A stretch of DNA of 64,000 bases. Source: Opisthocomus hoazin (lineage: Eukaryota > Chordata > Aves > Opisthocomiformes > Opisthocomidae). Positions 1 through 10,300 of this stretch are shown here, piece after piece. The notes under the pieces were generated by a model. It ran no database searches, had not been told where the DNA came from, and saw only the letters and a program-made list of their open reading frames with translations. Numbering within the stretch: position 1 is the stretch's first letter; each line of letters starts with the position of its first letter. Where the stretch lies: assembly GCF_030867145.1 (NCBI RefSeq), contig NC_134416.1:92853183-92917182 (forward strand). The letters are read 5' to 3'. Both the position numbers and the translations under genes were made by a program.

Positions 1-679
1 TTTTGTAGAGGGTTTTTCTAAAAACAATGCTGACTTATTCATGAAACATTTGTGATTAAACAGTAAACATATAACATCTTCCTCTTCGATTGTTGCAAAT
101 TATTACCTTTTTAATGTAAGTACTGCCCTATTTCTCTAAACATCTCACAGACTGAAGATCAGTTATATCATGGTTTGTGCTGTGTAATATCATTTTTTAC
201 TGTATGCAGTTATATACTCAGAATGTCATATCTATAATTTTAGGGGTAATGACCTGTCTTTCCAGAATCCTCTGTTCCCTTTCTCTGGATAAATTTCAGT
301 TCAAATTTATGCTGTCTCTCTCACTGTGGACATTGTAAAATATTGTTTGCCTCCCACAAGTGGCCAAAATTTAATATAAGCAAGCTTGGATGGCTGAAGA
401 AACAAGGAAGGGTGAGAAGACAGTTGGAAGGCTAGAAACATTGAGAATACCTATCTCAGAATTGACAACTGGAGCTTTCTAGGATCAATAGCATTTGCCC
501 CTCATTCTGGACAAAATTTTGGCACTCTGTTTATCCAACCATACTTAGGATCCCATAGCTAACTTGCTAAGGAAATTCTCTCTCACAGTTAAAAATAAAA
601 AACCAAAAAATACTGAATATGAATGTGGAAGAAAGTCAATTTGATGTTTGTAATTATCGAGCTAAACTCCATGACCTGC
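1..679 (+). other. PRL upstream flank
   Basis: AT-rich sequence before the proximal promoter. It holds scattered Pit-1-like words (35-44, about 201-218, 619-628). No repeat or upstream gene is recognised. Any distal pituitary enhancer would extend beyond the left edge of the window. Confidence 0.5.
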
Positions 680-690
680 TGAATGTATGC
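680..690 (+). promoter_or_regulatory. Proximal Pit-1 (POU1F1)-like site of PRL
   Basis: TGAATGTATGC sits about 50-60 bases before the inferred start site. Avian and mammalian prolactin promoters are known to carry a proximal Pit-1 site at about this distance. The reverse complement reads GCATACATTCA, a fair but not perfect match to the A/T-rich Pit-1 consensus. A second weaker copy, ATGAATGTGG, is at 619-628. A further TTATTCATGA is at 35-44. Binding is inferred from motif and position only. Confidence 0.6.
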
Positions 691-710
691 AAAATGGACC
701 CTGGATGGTG

Positions 711-720
711 TATATAAAAG
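711..720 (+). promoter_or_regulatory. PRL TATA box
   Basis: TATATAAAAG lies 85 bases before the PRL ATG. With the usual spacing, transcription should start near 740-745, leaving a 5' UTR of roughly 50-55 nt. Confidence 0.85.
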
Positions 721-739
721 TGGCATGTACAGAGAATAA

Positions 740-795
740 GAGCAAGCATTGAGACTTCTTTCTGGTAGAGCAAGTCATCACACAGGATCCCAACT
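740..795 (+). other. PRL 5' untranslated region (inferred)
   Basis: The segment between the expected cap site, about 30 bases after the TATA box, and the ATG at 796. No upstream ATG is present in it. The left boundary is an estimate, not a mapped start. Confidence 0.6.
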
Positions 796-823
796 ATGAG
801 CAACAAGGGGGCTTCACTGAAAG
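796..823 (+). CDS. PRL: PRL coding exon 1
   Basis: Encodes MSNKGASLK plus the first base of codon 10 (Gly). The donor is AAAG|GTAAGA at 824. The intron is phase 1, as in mammalian prolactin, where exon 1 also contributes 28 coding nt. The short hydrophilic start is the N-terminal part of the signal peptide, and its hydrophobic core is in exon 2. Confidence 0.95.
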
Positions 824-3800
824 GTAAGACTTTAACCATTCACTTGCTGATAACTTTTATACTTCTTTAAATTTAGATCGAATTAGGAAGTAGCTGAAAC
901 ATAACAGCTCTAGAACTTGAGGTCTTCCAGCCACCTAGTGTTCCAGTAATGGTGAAACCTGCCTCCACCTCAAATGTTTAGTGTCCAAAGCTTGGAATTA
1001 GAAGGTGTTTTGATCCCTTTTCCACTCAGGTTTTTGTCTCCTAACACTACCTTTGCACTGGGCAGTGTCACAGAAAATAGATTTGAGGGATCTGACACCT
1101 GCAAACAAAAGACTGGATCCAGACTGCGTTGCTACACCACTCAGAAGACAATGACTATAAGTCATTATCCACAAGTCTAGAAGTGATGTAGTAATTTTGA
1201 AGTGAATGTTTTCATAACCATCTTCAACTTTCTAACCCAACAAGTCTCAGGTTTTCTTATTCATAGAATTATTCCCCAGAGTGCTTTCCTAACTCCAGCA
1301 TGTGGCACGTACCTTGTTCGCAGGGGAGGATGAAGGCATTTATTGTATAAATGCACTTACCTTGAATTTAGAGCTAGAAAGAAAAATATCACATGATAAC
1401 ATTAGGGACAGCTCTGTTGATTTATGGAGTACACTTTAATTTAGCATTTAAAATAAGTCTAGTGAACTGATACAGGTAGCAGGCCAATTTCCAGAACTAA
1501 AATTTTAAGAGCACAGAACAGTGTTCTTTGAATAAGTACGTTCATTTACCAAATATTTGCTTTTTATTTTTCTTTGGTTTTCTGTACATATTTTATTTCT
1601 CTGAATAGAAAACTAGACTCTGTTAAGATAATGTTCAAAGTTTTAAACATTTGAGGTTTTTGTAGTTTAGATAATGAGAAGTCCTCTATATCAGTTTCAG
1701 AAGCTCAGGAGAAAAGACAAAAGTTCTCTCTTGTTTCTTAGCAGGAGGTAATTCAGGGTTAAACTCTAAACAGCAAAGCCGCACAGCTGCTGGAAATCTT
1801 CTGAAGGAACTCCCAGGACAATCAAAACCTTAAGAGAGTGACTTAACCACCCTCCCACAAAATTAATTTAAACTCCAAATGTTTGCAAAGAAGAAAAGGA
1901 CCTGTGGGAGGAGGAGAAAAAAAAAAAAGAAGAAAAAAGACCAGTCTATTTTCCAAATTTATATATCTGTGCAAATATAATTATGCATCTATATTTACAC
2001 TATGAAAAAGTTTGAATGTTTTCCTTCCATTTATCACTGTGTAATAAAGTCAGGCACAATAGTAAGAGACTTCAGAATACAGTGTACACTGCAACACTGG
2101 TTACCTTGTCTCCTCAAACTCTGTAGCATGTTCTGCTGTACAGTCAGGATGACAGAGGGGAGAAAGGACACAGAATTGCAGTGCTTCCCTTCTCCACTGA
2201 TTTTTAGCAGCCAGTACAGGAGGTACTCTGAGCCGTATGACAGCACAGCCAAAATCACCTAGCATCTGGCTCTGACAGCCACTTCTAAATGCACATACAA
2301 GTCAATGTGATTCCATTTTGGTTTGTTTTAAACTGAACAGGTTTGTTGCTGGTGGTCCTTCTGGTGTCCAACATGCTCCTGACAAAGGAAGGAGTGACCT
2401 CCTTGCCAGTCTGCCCCAATGGATCTGTCAGTTGCCAAGTTTCCCTTGGGGAACTTTTTGACCGAGCAGTTAAACTTTCACATTACATCCACTTCCTCTC
2501 CTCGGAAATATTCAATGAATTTGTAAGTACTCTGTCTTTTCCTGAGAGCAAGAAAATATGAAAATGCAATTTAATACTTTTTAAGCACAAACATATGTGA
2601 ACATATGAAATCCTTCAGTAAGTAAACAAATACAATCGCTGCACAGACAGTGACAGTCCCAACGGTGACCAAATCCCTGTACAGTGGTGATCATTGCTAA
2701 GTTCCCCAACAAGTCTATTAAAAGATACCATTTTCCCATTATTCTTTATCTGTGGGACAAGTTTGTGTTTCCTGGTTGCCAGTTTCATTCTAAAGACTCA
2801 TCAGGAACTTTTAACCTTTACAGCATAAAAGCAGTGATAAAAGCAATGGAACAACAATTAGTTAATACAGTGTTTGAACTGAAGCTCTTCTTACTTGTCT
2901 GCTTCAATAATGCCTGTCATTGTTGATCTGCAGGATGAACGCTATGCTCAGGGCCGGGGTTTTATTACAAAAGCTGTTAATGGCTGCCACACTTCCTCCT
3001 TAACCACCCCTGAAGATAAGGAGCAAGCCCAGCAGATTCATGTAAGTCGCATGTTTAATATTATTTAGTGTGAGATAGAGCAGGGGGAGGCGGGGAAGAG
3101 GGAGGGCTGAGGAACAGAGAAGCAGCAGAAAGAGAGAGAAGGAAATCAGCTAAATTGGAATAAAATAGCCAGGAAGAGGAAAGCACCAAAAAGCCAAGAA
3201 AAGTTGATTTAACATTTGCTGATACTAAGTTACAGAATATACAGAATATAGAAGTACTAGTAACTTTCATCTTCCCTTCCTTTTCCTGTATGTTACATTC
3301 AGTCATTGCATCTTATTTCCAATTGCAATATAACGTCATGGAGCAATGCCAGTTATCATGTTTGAACAGTACTGAGAATACTAGAACCTTTGAACATTAT
3401 CTTAAAACACTTCACACTTATTATACTAACAAACATAGAAATATAATGGTTATATAGTGAATACTGTATGTAGGCAGAGGTAAATAGTTTTCCGGTAACT
3501 GAAACCAATGATATTACTAAATAAACGCTAAATACATATTCTTCCTGTTACCAGTAGGCAAAAGGGGTCATATCATCATCCAAATACAAAAACTTCAGTG
3601 CGAAATACTGCAAAATACTTGTAAAGAGAAACCTGCTACACACATCAATTTAATAATTATAAACTTACGGGGAGATGAAGATAGTTTTCTTTAGCCCATG
3701 GCCACATATACAATTTGAAAATACTCCAGAGAAAAAGATAAACAGGTGTATGAATGGATGTGTGTTAGGGAGAAACCTTTATCAGTTTCATAGTGGTGAT

Positions 3801-6257
3801 ATCCTTGCAATCCCAGTATCGCCATCTTCTCAGTATGCCATTCAGAAATTCTATTGGGAACAATAAAATTTACAGCTCTGGGTAGATAACAAATCTGGTT
3901 GTGTTCAGATCCAGTGCATCTAGCAAAGCAGAAATGGTGAATAATACCATAACCATAAGCTTTATGAATTTTTATTGCCCATAAGAAAGGACAATTTTTA
4001 AAACTGGAAAGCTATTGCTGGAAGAACCATTGTTCAAAGGGGAGGACAGATGAGTTATGTAGAGAAAATAAAAGCTACTTAGTGGTTTACCGTAATGTGC
4101 ACCTTCCATTAGCACTAAACTTTTTTTTTAAATTGGGTTTTAACATGTTCATCAAAAATCAGATAAGGAGTTGGTTTTTTTCCACAGATATGAAACACAG
4201 TTGTGCTCGCTAGCTTTTAACATGGAGAGGGTTTAATTATATTTACCATTACAATACTGTAACTGCTTGTGCTAATATTAGAAGACATGAGGACAATGCT
4301 GAAAAACTCTTAAATGCAATTGCACAGAGGTATCTAAGACAGGGCTATACTGCACATTCAGTAGTAGGTGCTGGAATAAGTTCTCAAATCACTATATCTG
4401 AGGACATTGCTCTAAATGCCTCCAAAAGCTGCCAACAATTAGCCTTCCTATTTTAACTGCGTTTTCCTAATGTACGTGAGCAGCATGAAGACCTACTGAA
4501 TTTAGTACTGGGCGTGCTGCGCTCCTGGAATGACCCCCTGATCCATCTGGCCTCTGAAGTACAAAGAATCAAAGAAGCTCCAGACACCATCCTCTGGAAG
4601 GCTGTAGAGATTGAAGAACAAAACAAGCGCCTTCTCGAAGGAATGGAAAAAATAGTTGGACGAGTAAGTATTGGGTCTTTGACATCCTTCCAGCCTGTTA
4701 CTGTAAGGAAGGCACATATAGTGATAGGCCCTCCCTGCCTGGAATAGGACTGGAAACAGTAGATGTGAAGGAAAACAAGGGAGCCAAGACAGTTGAATTT
4801 GAGAACTTTTCAGCTTTCTTCTTTCAACCTTGTTTTCTTCAGCTATCTTGCAATTTCTGAAGACACAATCTCATGTGACTGGAATAACATAGTCCTGTGT
4901 ACTCCCAGCCCTTCTTCAAGGGAAGGTGCAATCATCAGGACTGGTAATCTTCATTCCATCTTTGAGTGTTTTGAATATGCAATCCTGATTTTTTAAGGGT
5001 GTGTCTGCATCTTTTCACATGCACATATTTATATGTATGTTTTAGCATATTTATACACATCTGTATATGTATAGGTATCGTGTATAGTTTTTAGAAACAG
5101 AAACTGTGTATAACTGTTCTGGAAGTCTGGGCTATTGCAAAGATGTGGCATACAGCAAAGTAATCATGGTACCTCTCATTTCTCTTTTTTCAACTTACTG
5201 GTTCCTCTGAACTCTGGCTCTGACTTGGTTCCCCCTACACTTGCAAGGTTAGACAACAAGGCTGTTGTCTGACAAAAGCCATACTTGAATACCGCTTATT
5301 ATCAGTAATTAATTGATAGCTTTCCTGAATAAAATCAGCCGTAGCTTGTCTATTTTTAAAGGGGCCTCTGTTAGTCCCTGAATATATCATTCTGTCAGTG
5401 AGCTAGATTTAACAAGAGGTTCTGACTTTACTGGCTTTCGCTTAGGCTCTGCACAGTTGAACAGCATTAAGGGTGCCACCGTCACTGTATCCACCACTTT
5501 CCACTGGATCACTCACAGTCTCTGTGTCTTTCAGTTAGGTGTCTCTTTACTCAGAAACCTTAGCCCTTTCAGGCCACAAATGCATTTATCACTGTAATCA
5601 AATACATCTCTGTCCCATATCCTTGTGTAAAAGGGTGCAGGGGAGGATCCAAGATAATGGTAGAAGTCAGGTGCTGCCACAGTTACCCTGTCACCACCTT
5701 CTCATTCACATTATTTACAGAAGGACGTTGAAGACAAGACTGGCAAAATCATTAGTGTCAAATCACACCTTTGAGTAATAGTGGGTCTATCATTTTTTTG
5801 CCTGTTGCTTGAACTGAGTGATAGAGGCTCCACAGATACTCTCCTATGTGCTTCTGCAAAGTACAATTGGTGGAAAATAAGGAAGATGCACAAGAACTAG
5901 TAGACACAGACTTCCTTCCAGTGGCATGAGAAAATCAATGACTGTCTCTTTCAAACAAGTCGTACACCAGCAACTGGCATTCCTTAAGGCCAGTACTTTA
6001 AATGCTCCGTTCTACATCCAGTCAGATTCACTATCATTTACTACAGTATCATTTTGCATCTTTAGGTTCATTCTGGTGAGATCGGAAATGAAGTCTACTC
6101 TCAGTGGGAAGGCCTTCCATCCCTGCAACTCGCTGATGAGGACTCCAGACTCTTTGCCTTTTACAACCTGCTGCATTGCCTCCGCCGAGACTCCCACAAA
6201 ATTGACAACTATCTCAAGCTTCTGAAGTGCCGCCTGATCCATGATAGCAATTGTTAA
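796..6257 (+). CDS. PRL: Prolactin precursor, five coding exons
   Basis: Secreted pituitary hormone of the growth hormone/prolactin family. It acts through the prolactin receptor and in birds drives broodiness, crop and parental physiology and osmoregulation. The CDS joins 796-823, 2341-2522, 2934-3041, 4484-4663 and 6066-6257: 690 nt, 229 residues plus stop, the same length as chicken prolactin from memory. Residues 1-30 form a signal peptide with a leucine/valine-rich core (LLLVVLLV). The mature hormone starts LPVC at residue 31, giving 199 residues. All six cysteines of tetrapod prolactin are present: C34-C41 (N-terminal loop), C88-C204 (linking helix 4 to the long loop) and C221-C229 (C-terminal loop). 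All four introns have GT-AG ends, and the exon lengths (28, 182, 108, 180 and 192 coding nt) follow the family pattern. The start is the first ATG after the TATA-directed cap region. I see no frameshift or lost residue, so it should be functional. Confidence 0.97.
824..2340 (+). other. PRL intron 1
   Basis: 1517 bases, GT-AG, phase 1. AT-rich, with an A-rich purine tract near 1908-1940. No embedded repeat or gene is recognised. Confidence 0.9.
2341..2522 (+). CDS. PRL: PRL coding exon 2
   Basis: 182 nt, residues 10-70. The acceptor is AACTGAACAG|GT and the donor is TTT|GTAAGT at 2523. It carries the signal-peptide core, the predicted cleavage after VTS, the N-terminal disulfide loop (C34, C41) and helix 1, including [12 protein letters not shown] and SSEIFNEF. 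N36-G-S inside the disulfide loop is a potential N-glycosylation sequon. Confidence 0.96.
2523..2933 (+). other. PRL intron 2
   Basis: 411 bases, GT-AG, phase 0, the shortest intron of the gene. Nothing else is seen in it. Confidence 0.9.
2934..3041 (+). CDS. PRL: PRL coding exon 3
   Basis: 108 nt, residues 71-106, phase 0 at both ends. The acceptor is GATCTGCAG|GAT and the donor is CAT|GTAAGT at 3042. It covers the [10 protein letters not shown] segment and the long loop between helices 1 and 2. C88 here pairs with C204 of exon 5. Confidence 0.96.
3042..4483 (+). other. PRL intron 3
   Basis: 1442 bases, GT-AG, phase 0. It contains a strongly purine-rich stretch from about 3073 to 3150 on the + strand, with G and GA runs and few pyrimidines. 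Such tracts can form triplex DNA. No repeat element is recognised. Confidence 0.88.
4484..4663 (+). CDS. PRL: PRL coding exon 4
   Basis: 180 nt, residues 107-166, phase 0 at both ends. The acceptor is GTGAGCAG|CAT and the donor is CGA|GTAAGT at 4664. It encodes helices 2 and 3, with the highly conserved [11 protein letters not shown] and the [17 protein letters not shown] segment. No odd residues are seen. Confidence 0.96.
4664..6065 (+). other. PRL intron 4
   Basis: 1402 bases, GT-AG, phase 0. It has an AT-rich TATATGTAT-type stretch near 5020-5080. No repeat element or other gene is recognised. Confidence 0.88.
6066..6257 (+). CDS. PRL: PRL coding exon 5 and stop
   Basis: 192 nt including TAA at 6255-6257, residues 167-229. 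The acceptor is GCATCTTTAG|GTT. It encodes the loop before helix 4 and helix 4 itself ([24 protein letters not shown]). It ends in the C-terminal disulfide loop, [10 protein letters not shown], with C221 and C229. C204 closes the large disulfide with C88. Confidence 0.97.
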   Translation, partial: VHSGEIGNEVYSQWEGLPSLQLADEDSRLFAFYNLLHCLRRDSHKIDNYLKLLKCRLIHDSNC

Positions 6258-6558
6258 GCACTCATGGGCCTAGTCACTTATTGAAATCATTCATCATTTT
6301 GTTCTTGTTGCTTTGCCACTTTTCATTGCAAACTTTAAGAAAAGTCACACTGTACAGTATCAGGATCATAAGTAACTTTCAGGCATGTTTGTGTGAATTC
6401 TGGCTGCGACTATTAGCACCACTTATCTTGGTGTTTTAAATGTCATAAATTACTTGTATGACAGGAATACACTTTTCTGTCTAATCTCCTCACCTACTAA
6501 CATTTCAATGATAACCAGATCATGCAGATACAAATAAAAATGGTATTAAATCCAAAAG
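6258..6558 (+). other. PRL 3' untranslated region
   Basis: About 300 bases from the TAA to the expected cleavage point, ending 15-25 bases after the AATAAA at 6533-6538. It is AT-rich, with no second poly(A) signal seen earlier in the segment. Confidence 0.75.
6533..6538 (+). terminator. PRL poly(A) signal
   Basis: Canonical AATAAA, 275 bases after the stop codon. It is followed by an AT-rich stretch and then a GT-containing segment (GAGTGGTATCGGTG). Confidence 0.8.
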
Positions 6559-7055
6559 CGCATAACACTGAGTGGTATCGGTGAACGAAAAATAGCTGGA
6601 ATGGTTTATACCTTTAGGAGTAGTTTCTCTTTTTGGATCTCAGTTTCCACTTACTGATGATAGGATATCTTACTTCTATTGATCTTTATCCACCTACCAA
6701 AAAGAGGGAAAAAAAAGAGGGACGTCAAAATGCAGGTTAGTTGCTTATTACACTACTACCCTAAACTATAAGTATCGTCTGAAATCCAGTCTCCTTGGAC
6801 TGATGCTTTTACTCTGTACAAAAACTGTCTGAGTGGGGGAGAAAAAAGTAAGAAATCCATCTTGGCTAACAGCCATTGATTCTCCATACAGTCCACAGAG
6901 AGAGAAGACACATCTGGAATTTTAAGGAGAGAGATCCAGGTATATCTATGTTTCTAGTGACTATTTGGAGAAGAGGCATTTCCAAAGGAAAGTTCAATAC
7001 ATTTGATGTGACTATCTATGGGCAAAGGAACCAATAGTTTTCAGTAGGTCCCAAT
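6559..7055. other. Downstream flank of PRL
   Basis: AT-rich unique sequence between the PRL poly(A) site and the first CR1 fragment. Nothing is recognised. Confidence 0.6.
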
Positions 7056-7159
7056 AGGTCCTGTGCAGCCTGCTGTAGGTGACCCTGCTTCGGCAGGAGG
7101 GTTGGACTAGATGACCCACAGAGGTCCCTTCCAACCCCTACCATTCTGTGATTCTGTGA
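7056..7159 (+). mobile_element. CR1 retrotransposon 3' end (short 5'-truncated copy)
   Basis: CR1 is a chicken-repeat-1 LINE; most genomic copies are severely 5' truncated. This one keeps only about 100 bases of 3' UTR: TTGGACTAGATGACC, then GGTCCCTTCCAACCC, then the terminal ATTCTGTG octamer repeat (CATTCTGTGATTCTGTGA) at 7143-7159. It is oriented 5'-3' on the + strand and non-coding. Confidence 0.92.
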
Positions 7160-7290
7160 CAGGAAATGCTGATCGTCCATCTCATATCCATCTATCCTTC
7201 ACATTCCGCACAAGCAATGTGGTGGTTACAGTTGCTCAGAAAACTTTCAAGCTGTAAAAAGGCAGTAGTCGAGCTGAGGTGTCTCCTGAC

Positions 7291-7326
7291 CTAAACCCAA
7301 AGTGTCTCCATTCACTTTGGGTTTAG
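7291..7326. repeat. Perfect 14-bp inverted repeat with 8-base loop
   Basis: CTAAACCCAAAGTG at 7291-7304 is followed, after TCTCCATT, by its exact reverse complement CACTTTGGGTTTAG at 7313-7326. Allowing one bulged C, TGA/TCA adds three more pairs. It lies about 130 bases beyond the CR1 tail and 0.75 kb past the PRL poly(A) signal. Function unknown. Confidence 0.9.
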
Positions 7327-10300
7327 TCACACTCAAAGTTTTTAGGAGAGTCATTTCAAAACACTACAGTTAAGCATCAGAAAATTGGAGAGACCAACAC
7401 AATTAACTACTTTTGAAAACATCTGGCTTACAGGCATACAAGAAGTAAGAAGCCAAATCGCACCTGGAGATATTGACCATATCTATATTCTGTCTTTGTA
7501 AGCCATAAAAAAACTCAGCCTTGGATTCCTTACACAGCTTCAGCAAAGAGGAGGTTAAATTCAAAACAGCTCCTCATGGGTTTGGCTTCCCACTAGACAA
7601 GGCTGCTGCATTGCTCCAGAGTTGAGCCAGCTTGGAGGAAGTGTGAAACACCAGAGAAGATGGACTTGAGGGCTTAAGCCTCTCATTACCATAATAGAAT
7701 AAGCACAGCCATAATAGGTATTTACGTAAGAGATTAGGTAATACCAACTGCTAGAAAGGTCTCATTTTAGCTGCCTCTATAAGGACGTAATGATACTTGC
7801 ATTTCCAAGTATGTGTATATACATATATGTATAACGGCCTTTTAATCTCTTCATGTTTTATATTATTGATTGCCTCAGACTTTATCTGGATAAGTATCTA
7901 CTAAGCCCATTTTTAATATATGTAAAATCACTGTACAGCAAAAAAATTTATTGTTGGACAGTCGTAACTGACATCTTTCATAAGCTCTGAAATGCACAAA
8001 ACTTGGGGCATATGAAACAGGGGTTTAACAACACACACCTGTACAATACCACAGTCAAGGAAGAATATGGGTAAAATTTGCCAGGCAAAATGCAAGTGCC
8101 CAGACTAGAATTTAATCTCATCATAATATTCTATTTCCTGTTATAATGCCAAAGGGAAAAAAAAGCATTTTAAAGGGAAAAAAAGAGAAAAAATATCCTT
8201 TATAATTATCACAAGTTCTTAGAATTATAGTGTGAGTTCTTACTCGAAAGAAGACATGAGTAATGGGACTAGTCTGTATTGAGCTGGAAAAATGATTATG
8301 TCTCATTGAGTAAACTCCTACCTGAGAATCTCTTTAGAATTCAAAAGCAACTTGATTAATAGGGCAGACATTCATAATTTTACACTTACATGACTAGATC
8401 TAGAACAATGACTTTCATTAAGTGCTTAAAAATTACAGTGCTATAACAATTGTTCAAAACTGGCATGCTCTGGCTTTATTATAGCCTGTTTTAGTACAAT
8501 TCTGAGTTTTTAATTTCATGAAGAAAGATAGAAGAGAATGGCAAAAAAAGATTCTAAACCACCAAAAGTCTATCCAGTTTGCAGCTGTTTAGCTAGAGAG
8601 GTATTTAAAAGCGAACTGGTTAATATTCTGAGTCATCACAGCTGTCAGACAGAAAGACGTCAAACCCCATGAGCACATTCACATACACCTTCATTGTCAA
8701 GTGCCCTGGCACAGACAATGCCTTCAGACTCTGAATGTTCAAGACACAAAATAGGCCAATTGGCAATTCTATTTTTTTCTGTTGTTAATAAGAATAATAC
8801 TTTCTTATCTCATTAATATTCTGTTAATTAGTTCGTGTTCGTAAGACCTGAGCAACTATTGTCTGCCGTCCTATAAAAAGTTACACAGCCAATCTACTAG
8901 TTTATAAAAAACTGAATTTAAAACAAGCATGCTCTTTTGAAATAAAAGAAACTGTTATGAATAAGGGTTTTTTTCCCAAGTGTATTAAACTCTGAATACT
9001 TTGGGTTTCCAGTATTCAAAATGGCTAGTTTTCTAACTATTTATTCAATACTCATATTGGCCATACTTCAATCTGTGCTGGTTTCTTACTTCTGTTCAAG
9101 ATTGCTTAGTGATGGGAATGGAAAGGTCCACGTGGCTAAAATATAGGCTCAGTTCTGTTTCCTTTGAAAATTATATTCAAACTTCCATAGACAGCACTAA
9201 ATGTAAGATAAGACCTTGTGACACCAAATCTAAATGGTATGAAGTTTCAATCAATTCATCACTGAGAACATTTGTCACTTAACACAACAGAGCGATAGAG
9301 ATATGCAAAATAAAAATCTAACTTGCTATTCATGACCTGTATCTAGACTCTAGGATTATATCCAACCAATAGAGCAAACAGAAATAATTTTAAGGATGAT
9401 TTTAAAGCAAATAAGGGAAGATTTTACTGACAGTGTATGTCATTTGGAATCTGCTGCTTAACTAGTAGTGTGATTATCTCTCTACCATCCTTTTTTTTTC
9501 TTTCAAGATCCTGCAAAAAGCCTCTAATGGTTTAACTTCTAGCTGGAAAAAAAAAAAGATACTGTAACATGGCAACTCATCTGTATTATAGTTTACCTTC
9601 ACAATAATATTTCAAAGGCAATCCACAATTCTAACAAGAAGGGATACAGTGTAGAAACCACACATATCTTCTAATTTCTGAACAACAGAAATACTCTGAA
9701 GGCTACATTTTAAACTGAGTATGCTTATTATAAATGAAATGTATAGAAACAACAAATTATGTCAGAGATGTAAACTCAGTAATCACATATATATGCAAAA
9801 ACTATAGAAATCAAATATTACAATCATACATGGGAATAACATCACATGTATATACAATCCCACTGAAATTACTGAATTTACTGATCTGTAAAGCTATTTA
9901 CACATACAAATATTCCTATATCAAGGTCTTAACAACTAGTGCCTGCAAAACACTTGGTAAGTCTTGAAGACTGAAACTGAGTCTCAATGTTCAATTCAAT
10001 TGAAATTTAAGACTGACTATCCATAGGTTTATATTAAGTGCTAAAAAGAGGTTTAAAACTAGTTTAAAAACATAATAACACATTTTTGAAGTTCCTTATG
10101 CTCATAATCATCTTTAGGAATGAAGCTAAATTCAAATAAACATCAGTCTTAGAAAACAGTAGGAACATCATCCATGATTTTCCAAATTTTTTTGCCCAAA
10201 CTACTCAACGACCATCTGATAACATTTCAACAAGATCTACTATCATTGAGATTTTAAGGCTATATTTAGATATATCCCCCCTATAACTGAACATTTAAAA

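Noticed and set aside
2684-2926. 80-codon + frame in PRL intron 2
   Set aside because: Lies entirely within the intron; chance frame.
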